Source of the DNA: Pseudomonadota bacterium
GTDB taxonomy: Bacteria > Pseudomonadota > Alphaproteobacteria > Sphingomonadales > SMXR01
Length of the DNA: 64,000 nt
Assembly: GCA_022566895.1 (NCBI GenBank)
Contig: JADFIA010000002.1
Span: 1 to 64,000 of the forward strand
Direction: 5' to 3'
This document shows positions 46,391 to 57,898 of the stretch, piece by piece. The stretch's first letter is position 1; every line of letters begins with the position of its first letter. A model generated the notes under the pieces. It did not search any database and was not told the DNA's origin. It saw nothing but the letters and a program-made list of their open reading frames with translations. Position numbers and translations under genes: made by a program.

Positions 46391-48211
46391 CTACTCGGGG
46401 CTGCTGTCAGCAAGCAGTGGCCGCGGCGGCAGACCCTTATGCGCCGGCCTCATGAAGGCGGCCCAAATGCGCGCCGGTAGGCCGCCGCCGGTAACGCCAT
46501 TCATCGGCCGATTGTCGTCGTTGCCGATCCACACCCCGGTCACCAGGTCGCTCGAAAACCCGAGAAACCAAGCATCCCGAAAGTCCTGGCTGGTGCCTGT
46601 CTTGCCGCCGGCCGGGCGTCCGATTCGTGCCGCCCGGCCGGTCCCTGAGACCACCACCTCTTCAAGCAGCTGCGTCATTCGGGTCACTATCTTGCGCTTG
46701 ACGATTCGCGAGCGCGGGGAGTTAGGGCGGCGATAGAGCAACTCGCCATCAGCACTGCGAATTTCCAGAATTGCAAAGGGCTTCACCTCATAGCCACCGC
46801 CGGCGATCACAGCGTAGGCGCCTGTCAGTTCCAGCAGCGAAACCCCGGCCGTACCCAGAGCCAGACTCGGATGTTCGGCGCTCATTTCGCCCAGGCCTAG
46901 GCGGCGGCCCGCCGCCACAACCTGGCTCCGACCGACCTGCTCGGAGAGCCGTACGGAAATCGTATTGATGGACTGGGCAAAGGCCTCAAGCAAAGTGACT
47001 TTGCCACGGAATTTTCCGTCAAAGTTCCTGGGCGACCAGCCGTCGATGTCGATAGCGGCGTCGGGCAGGGTTTCTTGCGGCTTCCACCCGGCCTCAAGCG
47101 CCGCCAGATAAACAAATAGCTTGAACGCCGAGCCGGGCTGTCGGCGGGCCGAGATCGCCCGGTTAAACTGGCTTGACTGATAGGATCGTCCGCCGACCAT
47201 CGCCTTGACCGCGCCATCGGTGGTCAGAGCCACCAGCGCTGCCTGGCTTGCCTGTCTCCGCTGCCCTTCGCCATCCAGCCCTGCGGCCACGGCTTTCTCG
47301 GCCGCCAGCTGCATCGGGCGGCTGAGGCTGCTGACCACCACGAGGGGCTGGCCCGGATGGTCAACAAACGCCCGCGCCCGGGCTGCAACCCAGTCGGTGA
47401 AATATCGCCGGTTCCCACCCCGTCCCGCCGCCTCGATTATGGGCGGCGCTGCCTCGGCCTGCGCCTCCTCTGCGTCGCTGATCATGCCTTGGCGGCGCAT
47501 GGCTGCCAAAACGATCCTGCCGCGGGCCCGAGCCTCGAGCAGATTGCGAGTCGGGGCCAGGCGCGAGGGGGCCTTTAAAAGCCCGGCCAGCATCGCCGCC
47601 TCGGCGATCGACAGGCGCCGGGCGGAATGGCCAAAATAGTTGCGCGACGCAGCGTCGAGACCGTAGGCGCCGGAGCCGAAATAGACCCGGTTCAAGTAGA
47701 TTGTGAGAATGTCTTCTTTGCCCAGATTGCCCTCTAGCCAGCTGGCCAGCAGCAACTCCTTGACCTTGCGGGTCAGCGTCCGTTCCCGGGTCAAGAAAAT
47801 GTTTTTAGCCAACTGCTGGGTCAAGGTGCTGCCGCCCTGAGCGAAGCTGCCGGATCTCAGGTTAGACAGGAAGGCCCTCAAGATTCCGCGGACATCGATT
47901 GCCCCATGCTCGAAGAAGCGACGATCCTCGATCGCCACCAGCGCCTCGATCATGGTTTTGGGAATCCGTTGGTAGTCCAGCCACTGGCCGTAGATGGCCC
48001 CGTAAGTGGCGACAATCTCACCGTCCTCGAACTGCACCTCAAGGCGATCATTGAGGCCTGGCGGCGGCAGGGTCTCAAGATCCGGCAGATCGCGCGCTAA
48101 CCAGGCAATCGCCACGATGGAAGCGATAACCAGCCACACGCCAACCACCGCCAGCCAGTAGAAGAAACTCTTTACCGCGCCGTCAGGACCATAATTGATA
48201 TGCCGTTGCAT
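46391..48211 (-). CDS. Class A penicillin-binding protein (bifunctional PBP1-type)
   Basis: 606 residues. The N-terminal anchor (FFYWLAVVGVWLVIASIVAI) is followed by a GT51 glycosyltransferase domain (EDRRFFEHGAIDVRG with the catalytic Glu, GGSTLTQQLAKN, RKVKELLLASWLE) and a transpeptidase domain with the SxxK serine in PGSAFKLFVY, SIN in QSINTISVR and KTG in GGKTGTSQDFRDAW. It polymerises and cross-links peptidoglycan. At about 600 residues it is shorter than PBP1a of E. coli, lacking the extra OB and C-terminal regions. Confidence 0.94.
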   Translation of the reverse strand: MQRHINYGPDGAVKSFFYWLAVVGVWLVIASIVAIAWLARDLPDLETLPPPGLNDRLEVQFEDGEIVATYGAIYGQWLDYQRIPKTMIEALVAIEDRRFFEHGAIDVRGILRAFLSNLRSGSFAQGGSTLTQQLAKNIFLTRERTLTRKVKELLLASWLEGNLGKEDILTIYLNRVYFGSGAYGLDAASRNYFGHSARRLSIAEAAMLAGLLKAPSRLAPTRNLLEARARGRIVLAAMRRQGMISDAEEAQAEAAPPIIEAAGRGGNRRYFTDWVAARARAFVDHPGQPLVVVSSLSRPMQLAAEKAVAAGLDGEGQRRQASQAALVALTTDGAVKAMVGGRSYQSSQFNRAISARRQPGSAFKLFVYLAALEAGWKPQETLPDAAIDIDGWSPRNFDGKFRGKVTLLEAFAQSINTISVRLSEQVGRSQVVAAGRRLGLGEMSAEHPSLALGTAGVSLLELTGAYAVIAGGGYEVKPFAILEIRSADGELLYRRPNSPRSRIVKRKIVTRMTQLLEEVVVSGTGRAARIGRPAGGKTGTSQDFRDAWFLGFSSDLVTGVWIGNDDNRPMNGVTGGGLPARIWAAFMRPAHKGLPPRPLLADSSPE

Positions 48212-48217
48212 GGCGCC

Positions 48218-50668
<2,451 letters not shown>

Positions 50669-51979
50669 CTAGGCCTGTGAACCGGACGCCAACGGCGCCA
50701 ATTTGTTTTCGCCGGCGCCATAAAACGCCGCCCGCCCATCGAGCGCCTGGAACAGTCCGGCATCGGTTCCGGTCAGCCAGATCTGGCTGTTTAATGACAG
50801 CAATTCCCCGAACAAGGAGCGGCGGCGCATCTCGTCAAGATGGGCCGCTACTTCATCCAAGAGAAGAATCGGCCCGGCGCCCCGGAGCTGGTACTGCATA
50901 CGCGCATCGGCCAACACCATATTGATCAGTAGCGCCTTTTGCTCGCCGGTCGAACACAGCGCCGCCGGGATGGATTTCTTCCGGTGATGAACCTCAAGAT
51001 CGCTGCGGTGGATGCCGGCGGACTGGCGGCCGATCTCGCCATCCAAAGGACGGGTTTCGTGAAGACGGACAGCGAAGGCGTCCTCCACCTCAATAGCCGG
51101 GCGGTCGACAAGCCACTCCTCCAGCAAGCCCACAAGTTTCAGATCCGCCTTTGGAAAGGCCCCCTCGGCGCTCTTGTCGATCTGCTCCTGCAGATGCATC
51201 AGCGTGTCGATGCGGGCCGCAGCAATGGCCACACCACTTTCCGAAATTTTTCTTTCCAGGGCAGTCAGCCAATTGGGCTCGGCCAACCGCTGGCGTTGGG
51301 TTAACAACCGCAGGCGTTCGCGCATCGTCCGCTCATGGGCGGCCAGATGTTTTCCGTGATCCGGGTGCAGTCCCAAAACCAGCCGGTCAAAAAAACGCCG
51401 CCTGCCGCTTGCCGCCTCTTTGAACAGACGGTCCATCTTCGGCGTCAGCCAGGCGACTGAGACATGCTCGCCGAGCGCTGCCGGCCCCGAAGCGAAAACG
51501 CCGTCGATTCGAACCTGGCGCCGGACGGCGACCACGGGGTTTGAGGCCGGCCCCTCTGCGGCGCCCGAAGCTGCCTCGGCGAGCCTATGGCCCCGAATCG
51601 GCGGTGGCGGCGGTGTCAGTCCGGTCCCCACCTCAACCAAGCCACGCGGTGTAGCCAGGGTCGCCGCGACCGCCCACGGGATCGGCTCTTCCATATAGGT
51701 GACGTCGGCCAGCCGCGCGCCCCGTAGTCCGCGGCCCGGAGCCAGATAGGAGATGGCCTCTAGAAAGTTTGTCTTGCCGGATCCGTTGGGCCCCAAAAGG
51801 ACTGCGATCGGCGGCGCCCCAGGCTCCAGATCAAGCCGAAAGCTTCGGTAATTCCGGAAATGAGAGAGTGACAGCCGACGCAAAGCAAGGCAGCACTTCG
51901 CTCGGTTGGGGGAGGGGGTTTGCGTTGTTCTGTCCTGCCGGGTCACGAAACATCCGGATCGCTCTTGAGTGATCGCCAA
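50669..51979 (-). CDS. recF: DNA replication and repair protein RecF
   Basis: 436 residues from a TTG at 51979, preceded by AGGGAG; a GTG eleven codons in (51946) is an alternative. Walker A is LGPNGSGKTNFLEAIS, and the ABC signature and Walker B region end in ILLLDEVAAHLDEMRR. It acts with RecO and RecR to load RecA at gaps. It is longer than usual (about 360-390) because of the N-terminal extension and a Pro/Ala-rich insert (TPPPPPIRGHRLAEAAS...) after the second beta strand region. It starts 12 bases after dnaN. Confidence 0.95.
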   Translation of the reverse strand: MAITQERSGCFVTRQDRTTQTPSPNRAKCCLALRRLSLSHFRNYRSFRLDLEPGAPPIAVLLGPNGSGKTNFLEAISYLAPGRGLRGARLADVTYMEEPIPWAVAATLATPRGLVEVGTGLTPPPPPIRGHRLAEAASGAAEGPASNPVVAVRRQVRIDGVFASGPAALGEHVSVAWLTPKMDRLFKEAASGRRRFFDRLVLGLHPDHGKHLAAHERTMRERLRLLTQRQRLAEPNWLTALERKISESGVAIAAARIDTLMHLQEQIDKSAEGAFPKADLKLVGLLEEWLVDRPAIEVEDAFAVRLHETRPLDGEIGRQSAGIHRSDLEVHHRKKSIPAALCSTGEQKALLINMVLADARMQYQLRGAGPILLLDEVAAHLDEMRRRSLFGELLSLNSQIWLTGTDAGLFQALDGRAAFYGAGENKLAPLASGSQA

Positions 51980-51991
51980 GCGCGCTGCTCC

Positions 51992-53104
51992 CTAGACCCG
52001 CATCGGCATTAAAACATAAAGCGCCGCTGGGTCGGCGCTGTCTTGAATCACGGTTGGCGATGAAGGATCGGCCAGCTTGGCGTGCATCGTATCGCCCTCG
52101 ACCTGTCCAAGAATATCCAGGAGATAGCGCGCGTTAAACCCGATCTCCATGGCTTCGGCGGCGTACTGGGCCGCCACCTCTTCGCGCGCCGTGCCGTTTT
52201 CAGGGCTGTTGACGGTCAGCACCAACTTATCAGCCTCGAGGTTCAGTTTGACCGACCGCGTTCGATCGCTCGAAATCGTCGAAACCCGGTCGACAGCCTC
52301 CGCAAACATGTGACAGTCGACTTCGAGGATTTTGTCGTTGCCGAGTGGAATGACCCGTGAATAGTCCGGGAAGGTGCCGTCGATCAGCTTCGAGGTAAGG
52401 ACCGCGCCATCAAAGGAAAACTGGATTTTGGTCTCGGACAGGGCAACGCTGACGTCGCCGTCAAACTCGTCGATTAATTTTCTTAGCTCGTTCACTGTCT
52501 TGCGCGGCACAATGACCCCGGGCATGCCTTTGGCCCCGTCGGGCAAGGGAATCTCCATCCGCGCCAACCGGTGGCCGTCGGTCGCAACCGCCCGAAGTGT
52601 GCTGTCCCCGTTTTCCGAGACGTGCAGGTAAATGCCATTCAGATAATACCGCGTTTCCTCGGTCGAAATGGCAAAGCGGGTTTTGTCGATTAATCGTTTT
52701 AGCTGGTCGGAGGCGATGTCGAACCGATGCGGCAGATCACCCGTCGACATAACCGGAAAATCCTCCTTGGGCAGACAGGCAAGAGCAAATTTTGCACGTC
52801 CCGCCGTCAGCGCCAGCCGCTGATCCGCCTCAAGGCTAAGCTCAACCTCGGCGCCATCCGGCAGCTTGCGGACAATGTCAAAAAGTGTATGGGCCGGCAC
52901 CGTGGTTGCGCCGCTCTCTGAAATATTGGCCTCGGTAGTATCGACGATGGTCAGATCGAGGTCGGTGGCGGTTAACGCCAGAGAGCCGTTTTGCACTTCG
53001 ATTTGAACATTTGAAAGGATCGGGATCGTATTGCGCTTTTCGACAACACTCTGCACATGCCCCAACGAGCGCAGCAGCTTGCCTCGTTCAATGCTTAGTT
53101 TCAT
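51992..53104 (-). CDS. dnaN: DNA polymerase III beta subunit (sliding clamp)
   Basis: 370 residues with the three-fold clamp layout. It begins MKLSIERGKLLRSLGHVQSVVEKRNTIPILSNV and ends with the conserved PMRV, part of the partner-binding pocket. It encircles DNA as a dimer and tethers polymerase and repair proteins. It lies downstream of dnaA with a gap of about 245 bases and upstream of recF. Confidence 0.98.
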   Translation of the reverse strand: MKLSIERGKLLRSLGHVQSVVEKRNTIPILSNVQIEVQNGSLALTATDLDLTIVDTTEANISESGATTVPAHTLFDIVRKLPDGAEVELSLEADQRLALTAGRAKFALACLPKEDFPVMSTGDLPHRFDIASDQLKRLIDKTRFAISTEETRYYLNGIYLHVSENGDSTLRAVATDGHRLARMEIPLPDGAKGMPGVIVPRKTVNELRKLIDEFDGDVSVALSETKIQFSFDGAVLTSKLIDGTFPDYSRVIPLGNDKILEVDCHMFAEAVDRVSTISSDRTRSVKLNLEADKLVLTVNSPENGTAREEVAAQYAAEAMEIGFNARYLLDILGQVEGDTMHAKLADPSSPTVIQDSADPAALYVLMPMRV

Positions 53105-53350
53105 TTGATTGTTCTCTTCCTCAACCGGCTCTCAGCACCAGCATGAGCCGAATTGGCCTCCTATTTCGGGCCCTGCGTGCCCCTGAACAGACCCACAAAC
53201 GCCCCTTCGGTCATCATATGCCATCCGCCAATCCCAACCTAGCAAAATATCGTTGTTTTCCAACATTTTTTGCCCCACCCGGGGCGCCGATTCTGGCCTC
53301 CCAAACGGCCAGAAATCAGCACTTTCCGCGGGTTTGGGTTGGGTCGAATC

Positions 53351-54715
53351 TCAGGCTTCTAAAATCCGCCGGATTCGCTTCACATCCTCGTCGAGGACGC
53401 TGTCCATGCGCCGCAGATCCTCGACCTTGCGGACCGCATGCATAACCGTCGTGTGATCACGACCACCGAACTTGCGGCCGATCTCCGGAAGCGATCTGGA
53501 AGTGAGCTGCTTGGCCAGATACATGGCCACCTGGCGGGGTCGCGCGATGTTCTGCGAACGCCGCGCCGAGAGCAGCTCGGAGAGTCTGAGATTGTAATAG
53601 TCGACGACCTGCCTTTGAATTTCGCTGATCGTTACCTTGCGGTCGTTGGCCCGCAAGACATCCTGCAGGACGTCTTGCGCCATATCTCGACTGACCGCGC
53701 GGCCCATAAAAGTGGCGTAGGCGGCGATGCGATTGAGCCCGCCTTCCAGCTCGCGGACGTTCGAAGTGATACGGCGGGCCAAAAGTTCGAGCACCTCTTC
53801 GGGGAAACTGACGTCGGGATACTGTTCGCATTTGGATTGCAGGATTCCGAACCGCAGCTCAAAATCGGTTGGGTGGATATCGGCCACAAGTCCCCAGCCG
53901 AGTCGCGAAATAATCCTTTCTTCGATTCCCTTAAGGTCGGTCGGTGAGCGGTCGGAGGATACGACCACCTGACGCCGGTTATCCACCAGCGCGTTGAATG
54001 TATGAAAGAACTCTTCCTGGGTCGAGTTCTTGTTGGCAATGAACTGAACGTCGTCGATCATCAACAAGTCGACCGAGCGGAACTGGCGCTTAAATGCAAC
54101 CGTATCCTTGTATCTGAGCGCTGATATGAACTGGAACATGAATTTTTCGGCCGACATATAGACGACCTTGACCCCGGCCCGGCGTCGCTTCACCTCATGG
54201 GCGATTGCATGCATCAGATGGGTCTTGCCAAGCCCCACGCCGCCGTGCAGAAACAGCGGATTAAACGGCACTTCGCCGGTCTCGGCGACCCGGCGGGCGG
54301 CGGCATAGGCCAGCTCATTGGATTTGCCAACCACAAAACTGTCGAAAGTAAATCTTGGATCCAGGCTGGCCTGCAGCGCTCTATCGGCCACCACAGGGGA
54401 GTCGGCTGTCCCAACATGGTCTTTGGCGGCCATCGGCACCCTTATTTTGATGGCACTAAGATCGGCCACAATTTCCACTGCCAGGATGCTCTTGTCTTCG
54501 CGGGCCCAAAGTTCGTGGATGCGATCCATGTAGTGACGTTGAATCCAGTCACGCACAAATTTCGTGCGGGCACTCAGGCGGACTGTGCCACCCTCGGCCG
54601 TCTCGATCTTTAGACCGCTGATCCAGGTTTCGAAGGCATCGTCGCCAATCTCGGCCCTCAGATAGGACTTAATGCGCTCCCAAATCTCGGCTGCCTGAGG
54701 CACTGATTCGTCCAC
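53351..54715 (-). CDS. dnaA: Chromosomal replication initiator protein DnaA
   Basis: 454 residues from GTG 54715, which follows a near-perfect GGGAGGGAAAGAA; the track start at 54760 extends through that ribosome site. Domain I (IWERIKSYLRAEIGDDAFETWI), a short linker, AAA+ domain III with Walker A HGGVGLGKTHLMHA and Walker B LMIDDVQFI, and domain IV with the DNA-binding signature GGRDHTTVMHAVRKVEDL. It opens oriC and also regulates transcription. Confidence 0.98.
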   Translation of the reverse strand: MDESVPQAAEIWERIKSYLRAEIGDDAFETWISGLKIETAEGGTVRLSARTKFVRDWIQRHYMDRIHELWAREDKSILAVEIVADLSAIKIRVPMAAKDHVGTADSPVVADRALQASLDPRFTFDSFVVGKSNELAYAAARRVAETGEVPFNPLFLHGGVGLGKTHLMHAIAHEVKRRRAGVKVVYMSAEKFMFQFISALRYKDTVAFKRQFRSVDLLMIDDVQFIANKNSTQEEFFHTFNALVDNRRQVVVSSDRSPTDLKGIEERIISRLGWGLVADIHPTDFELRFGILQSKCEQYPDVSFPEEVLELLARRITSNVRELEGGLNRIAAYATFMGRAVSRDMAQDVLQDVLRANDRKVTISEIQRQVVDYYNLRLSELLSARRSQNIARPRQVAMYLAKQLTSRSLPEIGRKFGGRDHTTVMHAVRKVEDLRRMDSVLDEDVKRIRRILEA

Positions 54716-55294
54716 TTCTTTCCCTCCCGTTGGTCTTGTGATCGCCCCGATCCGCGACAAAAAATCTTTAAACCGCGCCCGGCCGAATTTCGTCGCGAAC
54801 CGGCAGGGTCAAGCGGCGCCTGGTCGTTCCTGCCGCCTAGATTCTACTCATTTCACAGGGCAGGATTCATAGTTTCCAGATAAAAATCCAAACAACTCAA
54901 TAACTTAAAGAACAACTGGCCTTACAGAAAAACAAACCCAGCGCAAAATAAAGTGCCATGAGTTGGTCTCAACGAAGGAACGGGCGCGGCCCTACATCAG
55001 GCATTTTTGGTATTTCCAAGATCGCCGTCCCCCATGTCTCGACCGGATAGCAACTCGTTCTGGCCGCTCTCAACGTAACCTGCACCCACTGCCCTGACAA
55101 CAGATTCTAGCGGCGACAGGCGAAAAAATTTGAGTCGTGTGGGTTGCCGTCTCTTAGGGCACAAAATCTAGGTCAAGTGGAATCTCAAGCCGCCCGAATC
55201 GGACCTGATTGGCCGCCGCCGGTTGGTTAATTGGGGCCTGGGTGGCGAATTGTTGGTAGGGGATTGAAAATTTTAGACAGCGACTCGGGAAAAA
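54716..55294. promoter_or_regulatory. Long dnaA upstream region rich in GANTC sites
   Basis: 579 bases without a supported gene between dnaA and rpsT. It contains an AT-rich patch (about 54840-54960) and seven GANTC sites at 54840, 54864, 55103, 55132, 55180, 55196 and 55282, against roughly two expected by chance. GANTC is the CcrM methylation site, and methylation state controls dnaA transcription in Caulobacter. I found no TTATCCACA-type DnaA box, so there is no support for an origin here. Confidence 0.5.
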
Positions 55295-55561
55295 CTAAGA
55301 GGCCATTTTTTTGACGCGGTTCGAAAGTCTGGAAATTTTGCGTGCCGCGGTATTCTTGTGAAGTATACCGGCACTGATCCCGCGTTGGATTTGGGGCTGG
55401 GCCGCCTGCAAGGCCTTGCGGGCTTCTTCCTGATTGCCGGAGGCGATCGCTTCTTCCACCTTCCGCAAATGGTTGCGAATCCGGCTGACCCTGGATTTGT
55501 TGGTCAGTTGGTTGTAACGGTTTCTGCGAATGCGCTTCCGCGCCTGCGGTGAGTTTGCCAT
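55295..55561 (-). CDS. rpsT: 30S ribosomal protein S20
   Basis: 88 residues, standard length: [21 protein letters not shown] at the start, with helical, basic composition throughout and [18 protein letters not shown] at the end. It binds 16S rRNA at the base of the small subunit. It is the gene upstream of the dnaA region, a common alphaproteobacterial arrangement. Confidence 0.98.
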   Translation of the reverse strand: MANSPQARKRIRRNRYNQLTNKSRVSRIRNHLRKVEEAIASGNQEEARKALQAAQPQIQRGISAGILHKNTAARKISRLSNRVKKMAS

Positions 55562-55584
55562 TCTATCGCCTTTGTGAACAGTCA

Positions 55585-55605
55585 GGCAGGCCTTTTGTGC
55601 CTGCC
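55585..55605 (-). promoter_or_regulatory. Perfect hairpin in the rpsT leader
   Basis: GGCAGGC and GCCTGCC (7 bp) enclose a 7-base loop, 24 bases upstream of the rpsT ATG and downstream of its predicted promoter. There is no long T-run on the rpsT strand, so it is more likely a regulatory or stabilising leader structure than a terminator. Confidence 0.5.
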
Positions 55606-55621
55606 CCGCTTCAGGATGCGC

Positions 55622-55650
55622 TGTATACCCATAGAGGCCCTCAAGGTCAA
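55622..55650 (-). promoter_or_regulatory. Likely promoter of rpsT
   Basis: On the minus strand TTGACC (55645-55650) and TATACA (55622-55627) are separated by 17 bases, about 60 bases before the rpsT ATG. It is a near-consensus match. Confidence 0.6.
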
Positions 55651-55666
55651 CACCTTCCGCCCCGCT

Positions 55667-56443
55667 CTATTTGTTTTTAAACTGCGGCTTGCGCTTCTCG
55701 ACGAAGGCCTCCATGCCCTCGGTCTGATCCTCGGTCGAGAACAGCGAATGAAAGACCCGGCGCTCGAACCTGATGCCCTCCGAAAGCGTTGTCTCGTAAG
55801 CCCGGTTGATCGCCTCCTTGGACAGCATGACCGAGGGGCGGGACAACTCGGCAATGCTCTGAGCAATTTTCAAGGTCTCCGTGACCAGGTCATCGAGCGG
55901 AAAGATACGGCTGACAAGGCCGGAGCGTTCGGCCTCTTCCGCGTCCATCATGCGGCCGGTCAAGATCATATCCATGGCCTTTGATTTGCCGATCTGACGG
56001 GTCAGTCGCTGGGTGCCGCCGGCCCCCGGCATCACACCGAGTTTGATCTCCGGCTGGCCAAACTTGGCGTTATCGGCGCAGATGATCATATCGCACATCA
56101 TCGCCAATTCGCAGCCGCCGCCGAGTGCGTAACCTGCTACCGCGGCAATAACGGGTTTGCGGCAGCGGCTCGCCTCTTCCCAATTGGCGGTGATGAAATC
56201 CTCCATAAAGACGTCCATGTAACCCTTAGAGGCCATCTCATTGATATCGGCCCCGGCCGCAAATGCCTTGTCGCTGCCGGTAATCACCGTGACCCCAATA
56301 TCGTCGTCGGCCTCCAGCGCCAGCAGGGCGTCCGTCAGCTCGTCCATTAGCTGCTTATTAAGGGCGTTAAGGGCCTCGGGACGGTTAAGCGTGATCAGGG
56401 CCACCGGCCCTTTTTTTTCCAGCAGGATGGTCTTGTAAGCCAT
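55667..56443 (-). CDS. Enoyl-CoA hydratase/isomerase family protein
   Basis: 258 residues, the size of short-chain enoyl-CoA hydratase (crotonase). Oxyanion-hole segments are [11 protein letters not shown] and [13 protein letters not shown]; the two glutamates expected for hydratase activity are in GGCELA and [20 protein letters not shown]. It would hydrate trans-2-enoyl-CoA in beta-oxidation. No other beta-oxidation gene is nearby. Confidence 0.92.
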   Translation of the reverse strand: MAYKTILLEKKGPVALITLNRPEALNALNKQLMDELTDALLALEADDDIGVTVITGSDKAFAAGADINEMASKGYMDVFMEDFITANWEEASRCRKPVIAAVAGYALGGGCELAMMCDMIICADNAKFGQPEIKLGVMPGAGGTQRLTRQIGKSKAMDMILTGRMMDAEEAERSGLVSRIFPLDDLVTETLKIAQSIAELSRPSVMLSKEAINRAYETTLSEGIRFERRVFHSLFSTEDQTEGMEAFVEKRKPQFKNK

Positions 56444-56532
56444 GATTATAACCTCTTTCGCGTTGTCTGGCGGGTCGCTCTTCCTACGGTTTGGGGGGCG
56501 CCTTGAAAAGAAGATTCTCTCTCACAAAGGAG

Positions 56533-56940
56533 CTATACAATCGGTGCGAGAGCCAGGCGAACCAGTGTCTTGTTGCCCTGGCGACCGATGGTCAGTACGA
56601 GTCTCTCTTCCTCCCGCGTAAAAATCAGACCTTCGCCGGCCGGCGATTCGATTCGCCAACCGAGCGCCGGCAGCGCACCCAAATAATAATCCTGGACCGC
56701 CGCCGGCAGTGCTTCGCCGCCGAACACCGCTTCGACGATCCGACCGCCCGGTTTGTCAAAGATGACCCAGGTCTCCTCCTGTTCGCTAAAGCCGGGCATC
56801 AGTGGAAAATCAGGTAAGGCGGACAGATAGCCCGCATCTTCCTGGACCTGGGCCCAGACTTGGCCAGATAAGGAACCAAAAAGCGGCACCTCAAGGGCGG
56901 CAAACGCCAATAACAGGGCAAGGACTCGAAAGTACTTCAT
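56533..56940 (-). CDS. Small exported protein of unknown function
   Basis: 135 residues with a signal peptide (FRVLALLLAFAALEVPLFGSLSGQVWA). The mature part is a small alpha/beta domain (FDKPGGRIVEAVFGGEALPAAVQDYYLGALPALGWRI, then FTREEERLVLTIGRQGNKTLVRLAL). The pattern of a helix followed by LGW and a hydrophobic sheet resembles periplasmic small-ligand or lipoprotein-like folds, but I cannot name the family. It lies downstream of mutM on the same strand. Confidence 0.7.
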   Translation of the reverse strand: MKYFRVLALLLAFAALEVPLFGSLSGQVWAQVQEDAGYLSALPDFPLMPGFSEQEETWVIFDKPGGRIVEAVFGGEALPAAVQDYYLGALPALGWRIESPAGEGLIFTREEERLVLTIGRQGNKTLVRLALAPIV

Positions 56941-56986
56941 CGGGTTACCATAACAGCCGCGCTTGGCGTGACAAGCGCCGCGCGAA

Positions 56987-57817
56987 TCAACCCTGGCAGC
57001 GGCCGCAGAAGAAGGTTGAGCGGCCCGCCTGGGTGATCTGTTTCACTTGTCCTCGGCAGCCCTCGGTCTGGCAAGCCAAACCGGCGCGTCCGTAGACCCG
57101 GAAGTGGTGCTGAAAATAGCCGGGCTCGCCGTCTGCCCCGGCAAAGTCCCGGAGGCTGCTTCCGCCGGCCTCGATAGCTTCACAAAGCACATCACGAATG
57201 GCGGCGACCAGCCGCTCGGCCTGGCCGGTCGAAATATTGCAGCATTTGCGCCGTGGGCTGATACCGGCCCGGAACAAGGCTTCCGAGGCGTAGATATTGC
57301 CGAGGCCAGCCACCAGCCGTTGATCCAGGAGGGACGGCTTTATGGCCCCGCGCCGCTTCCCTAGTGCCTTGCCAAGGCTCGGCGCCGAGAGCGCGTTGCC
57401 GAGCGGCTCCGGTCCCAGCGTATCCAGCCGAGGGTCCGGATCGTCCACCCGCTCGAGAAAATCCATGATCCCGAACCTTCGTGTGTCGTTAAAGACGAGC
57501 TGCCGCCCACCCTCGATGGTCATCACCACATGATCATGTTTTTTGAGCACACGAGCGGTGCTGCTCTCGACCACAAACAGATTTCCCGACATTCCGAGAT
57601 GAAAAAGAATCGCCCCGCCCCCGGAAAGCTCGAGCAGAAGATATTTGGCGCGCCTTGAAACCCTTTCGATGCGCTGGCCCTCGACCCGTCGCTCAAAGCC
57701 ATCCGGCACCGGCGTCCTCAGGTCACGCCTTATCACGTCGACCTTGCGGATGGTCCGGCCCTCCAGTGCCCGGGCCAAACCGCGGCGTATGGTTTCGACT
57801 TCCGGCAATTCCGGCAT
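56987..57817 (-). CDS. mutM: Formamidopyrimidine-DNA glycosylase (Fpg/MutM)
   Basis: 276 residues. It begins with the catalytic PELPEVETIRRGL (Pro2 nucleophile, Glu3), continues through a helix-two-turn-helix (DQRLVAGLGNIYASEALFRAGI), and ends with the zinc finger CQTEGC...GRSTFFCGRCQ. It excises 8-oxoguanine and formamidopyrimidines. All catalytic and zinc residues are present. It is divergent from ubiE with 81 bases between them. Confidence 0.97.
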   Translation of the reverse strand: MPELPEVETIRRGLARALEGRTIRKVDVIRRDLRTPVPDGFERRVEGQRIERVSRRAKYLLLELSGGGAILFHLGMSGNLFVVESSTARVLKKHDHVVMTIEGGRQLVFNDTRRFGIMDFLERVDDPDPRLDTLGPEPLGNALSAPSLGKALGKRRGAIKPSLLDQRLVAGLGNIYASEALFRAGISPRRKCCNISTGQAERLVAAIRDVLCEAIEAGGSSLRDFAGADGEPGYFQHHFRVYGRAGLACQTEGCRGQVKQITQAGRSTFFCGRCQG

Positions 57818-57898
57818 TGGTTTTGTCCCAACAAGAGTCCACTGGCGAAGCCTCAGCCTCTACGCTATGGTCCCGGGCGGATCAAGCGGGTAATTGGC

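Noticed and set aside
54716-55294. Chromosomal origin (oriC) upstream of dnaA
   Set aside because: There is an AT-rich patch, but no DnaA boxes near TTATCCACA were found. GC skew over the whole chromosome would be needed to decide.
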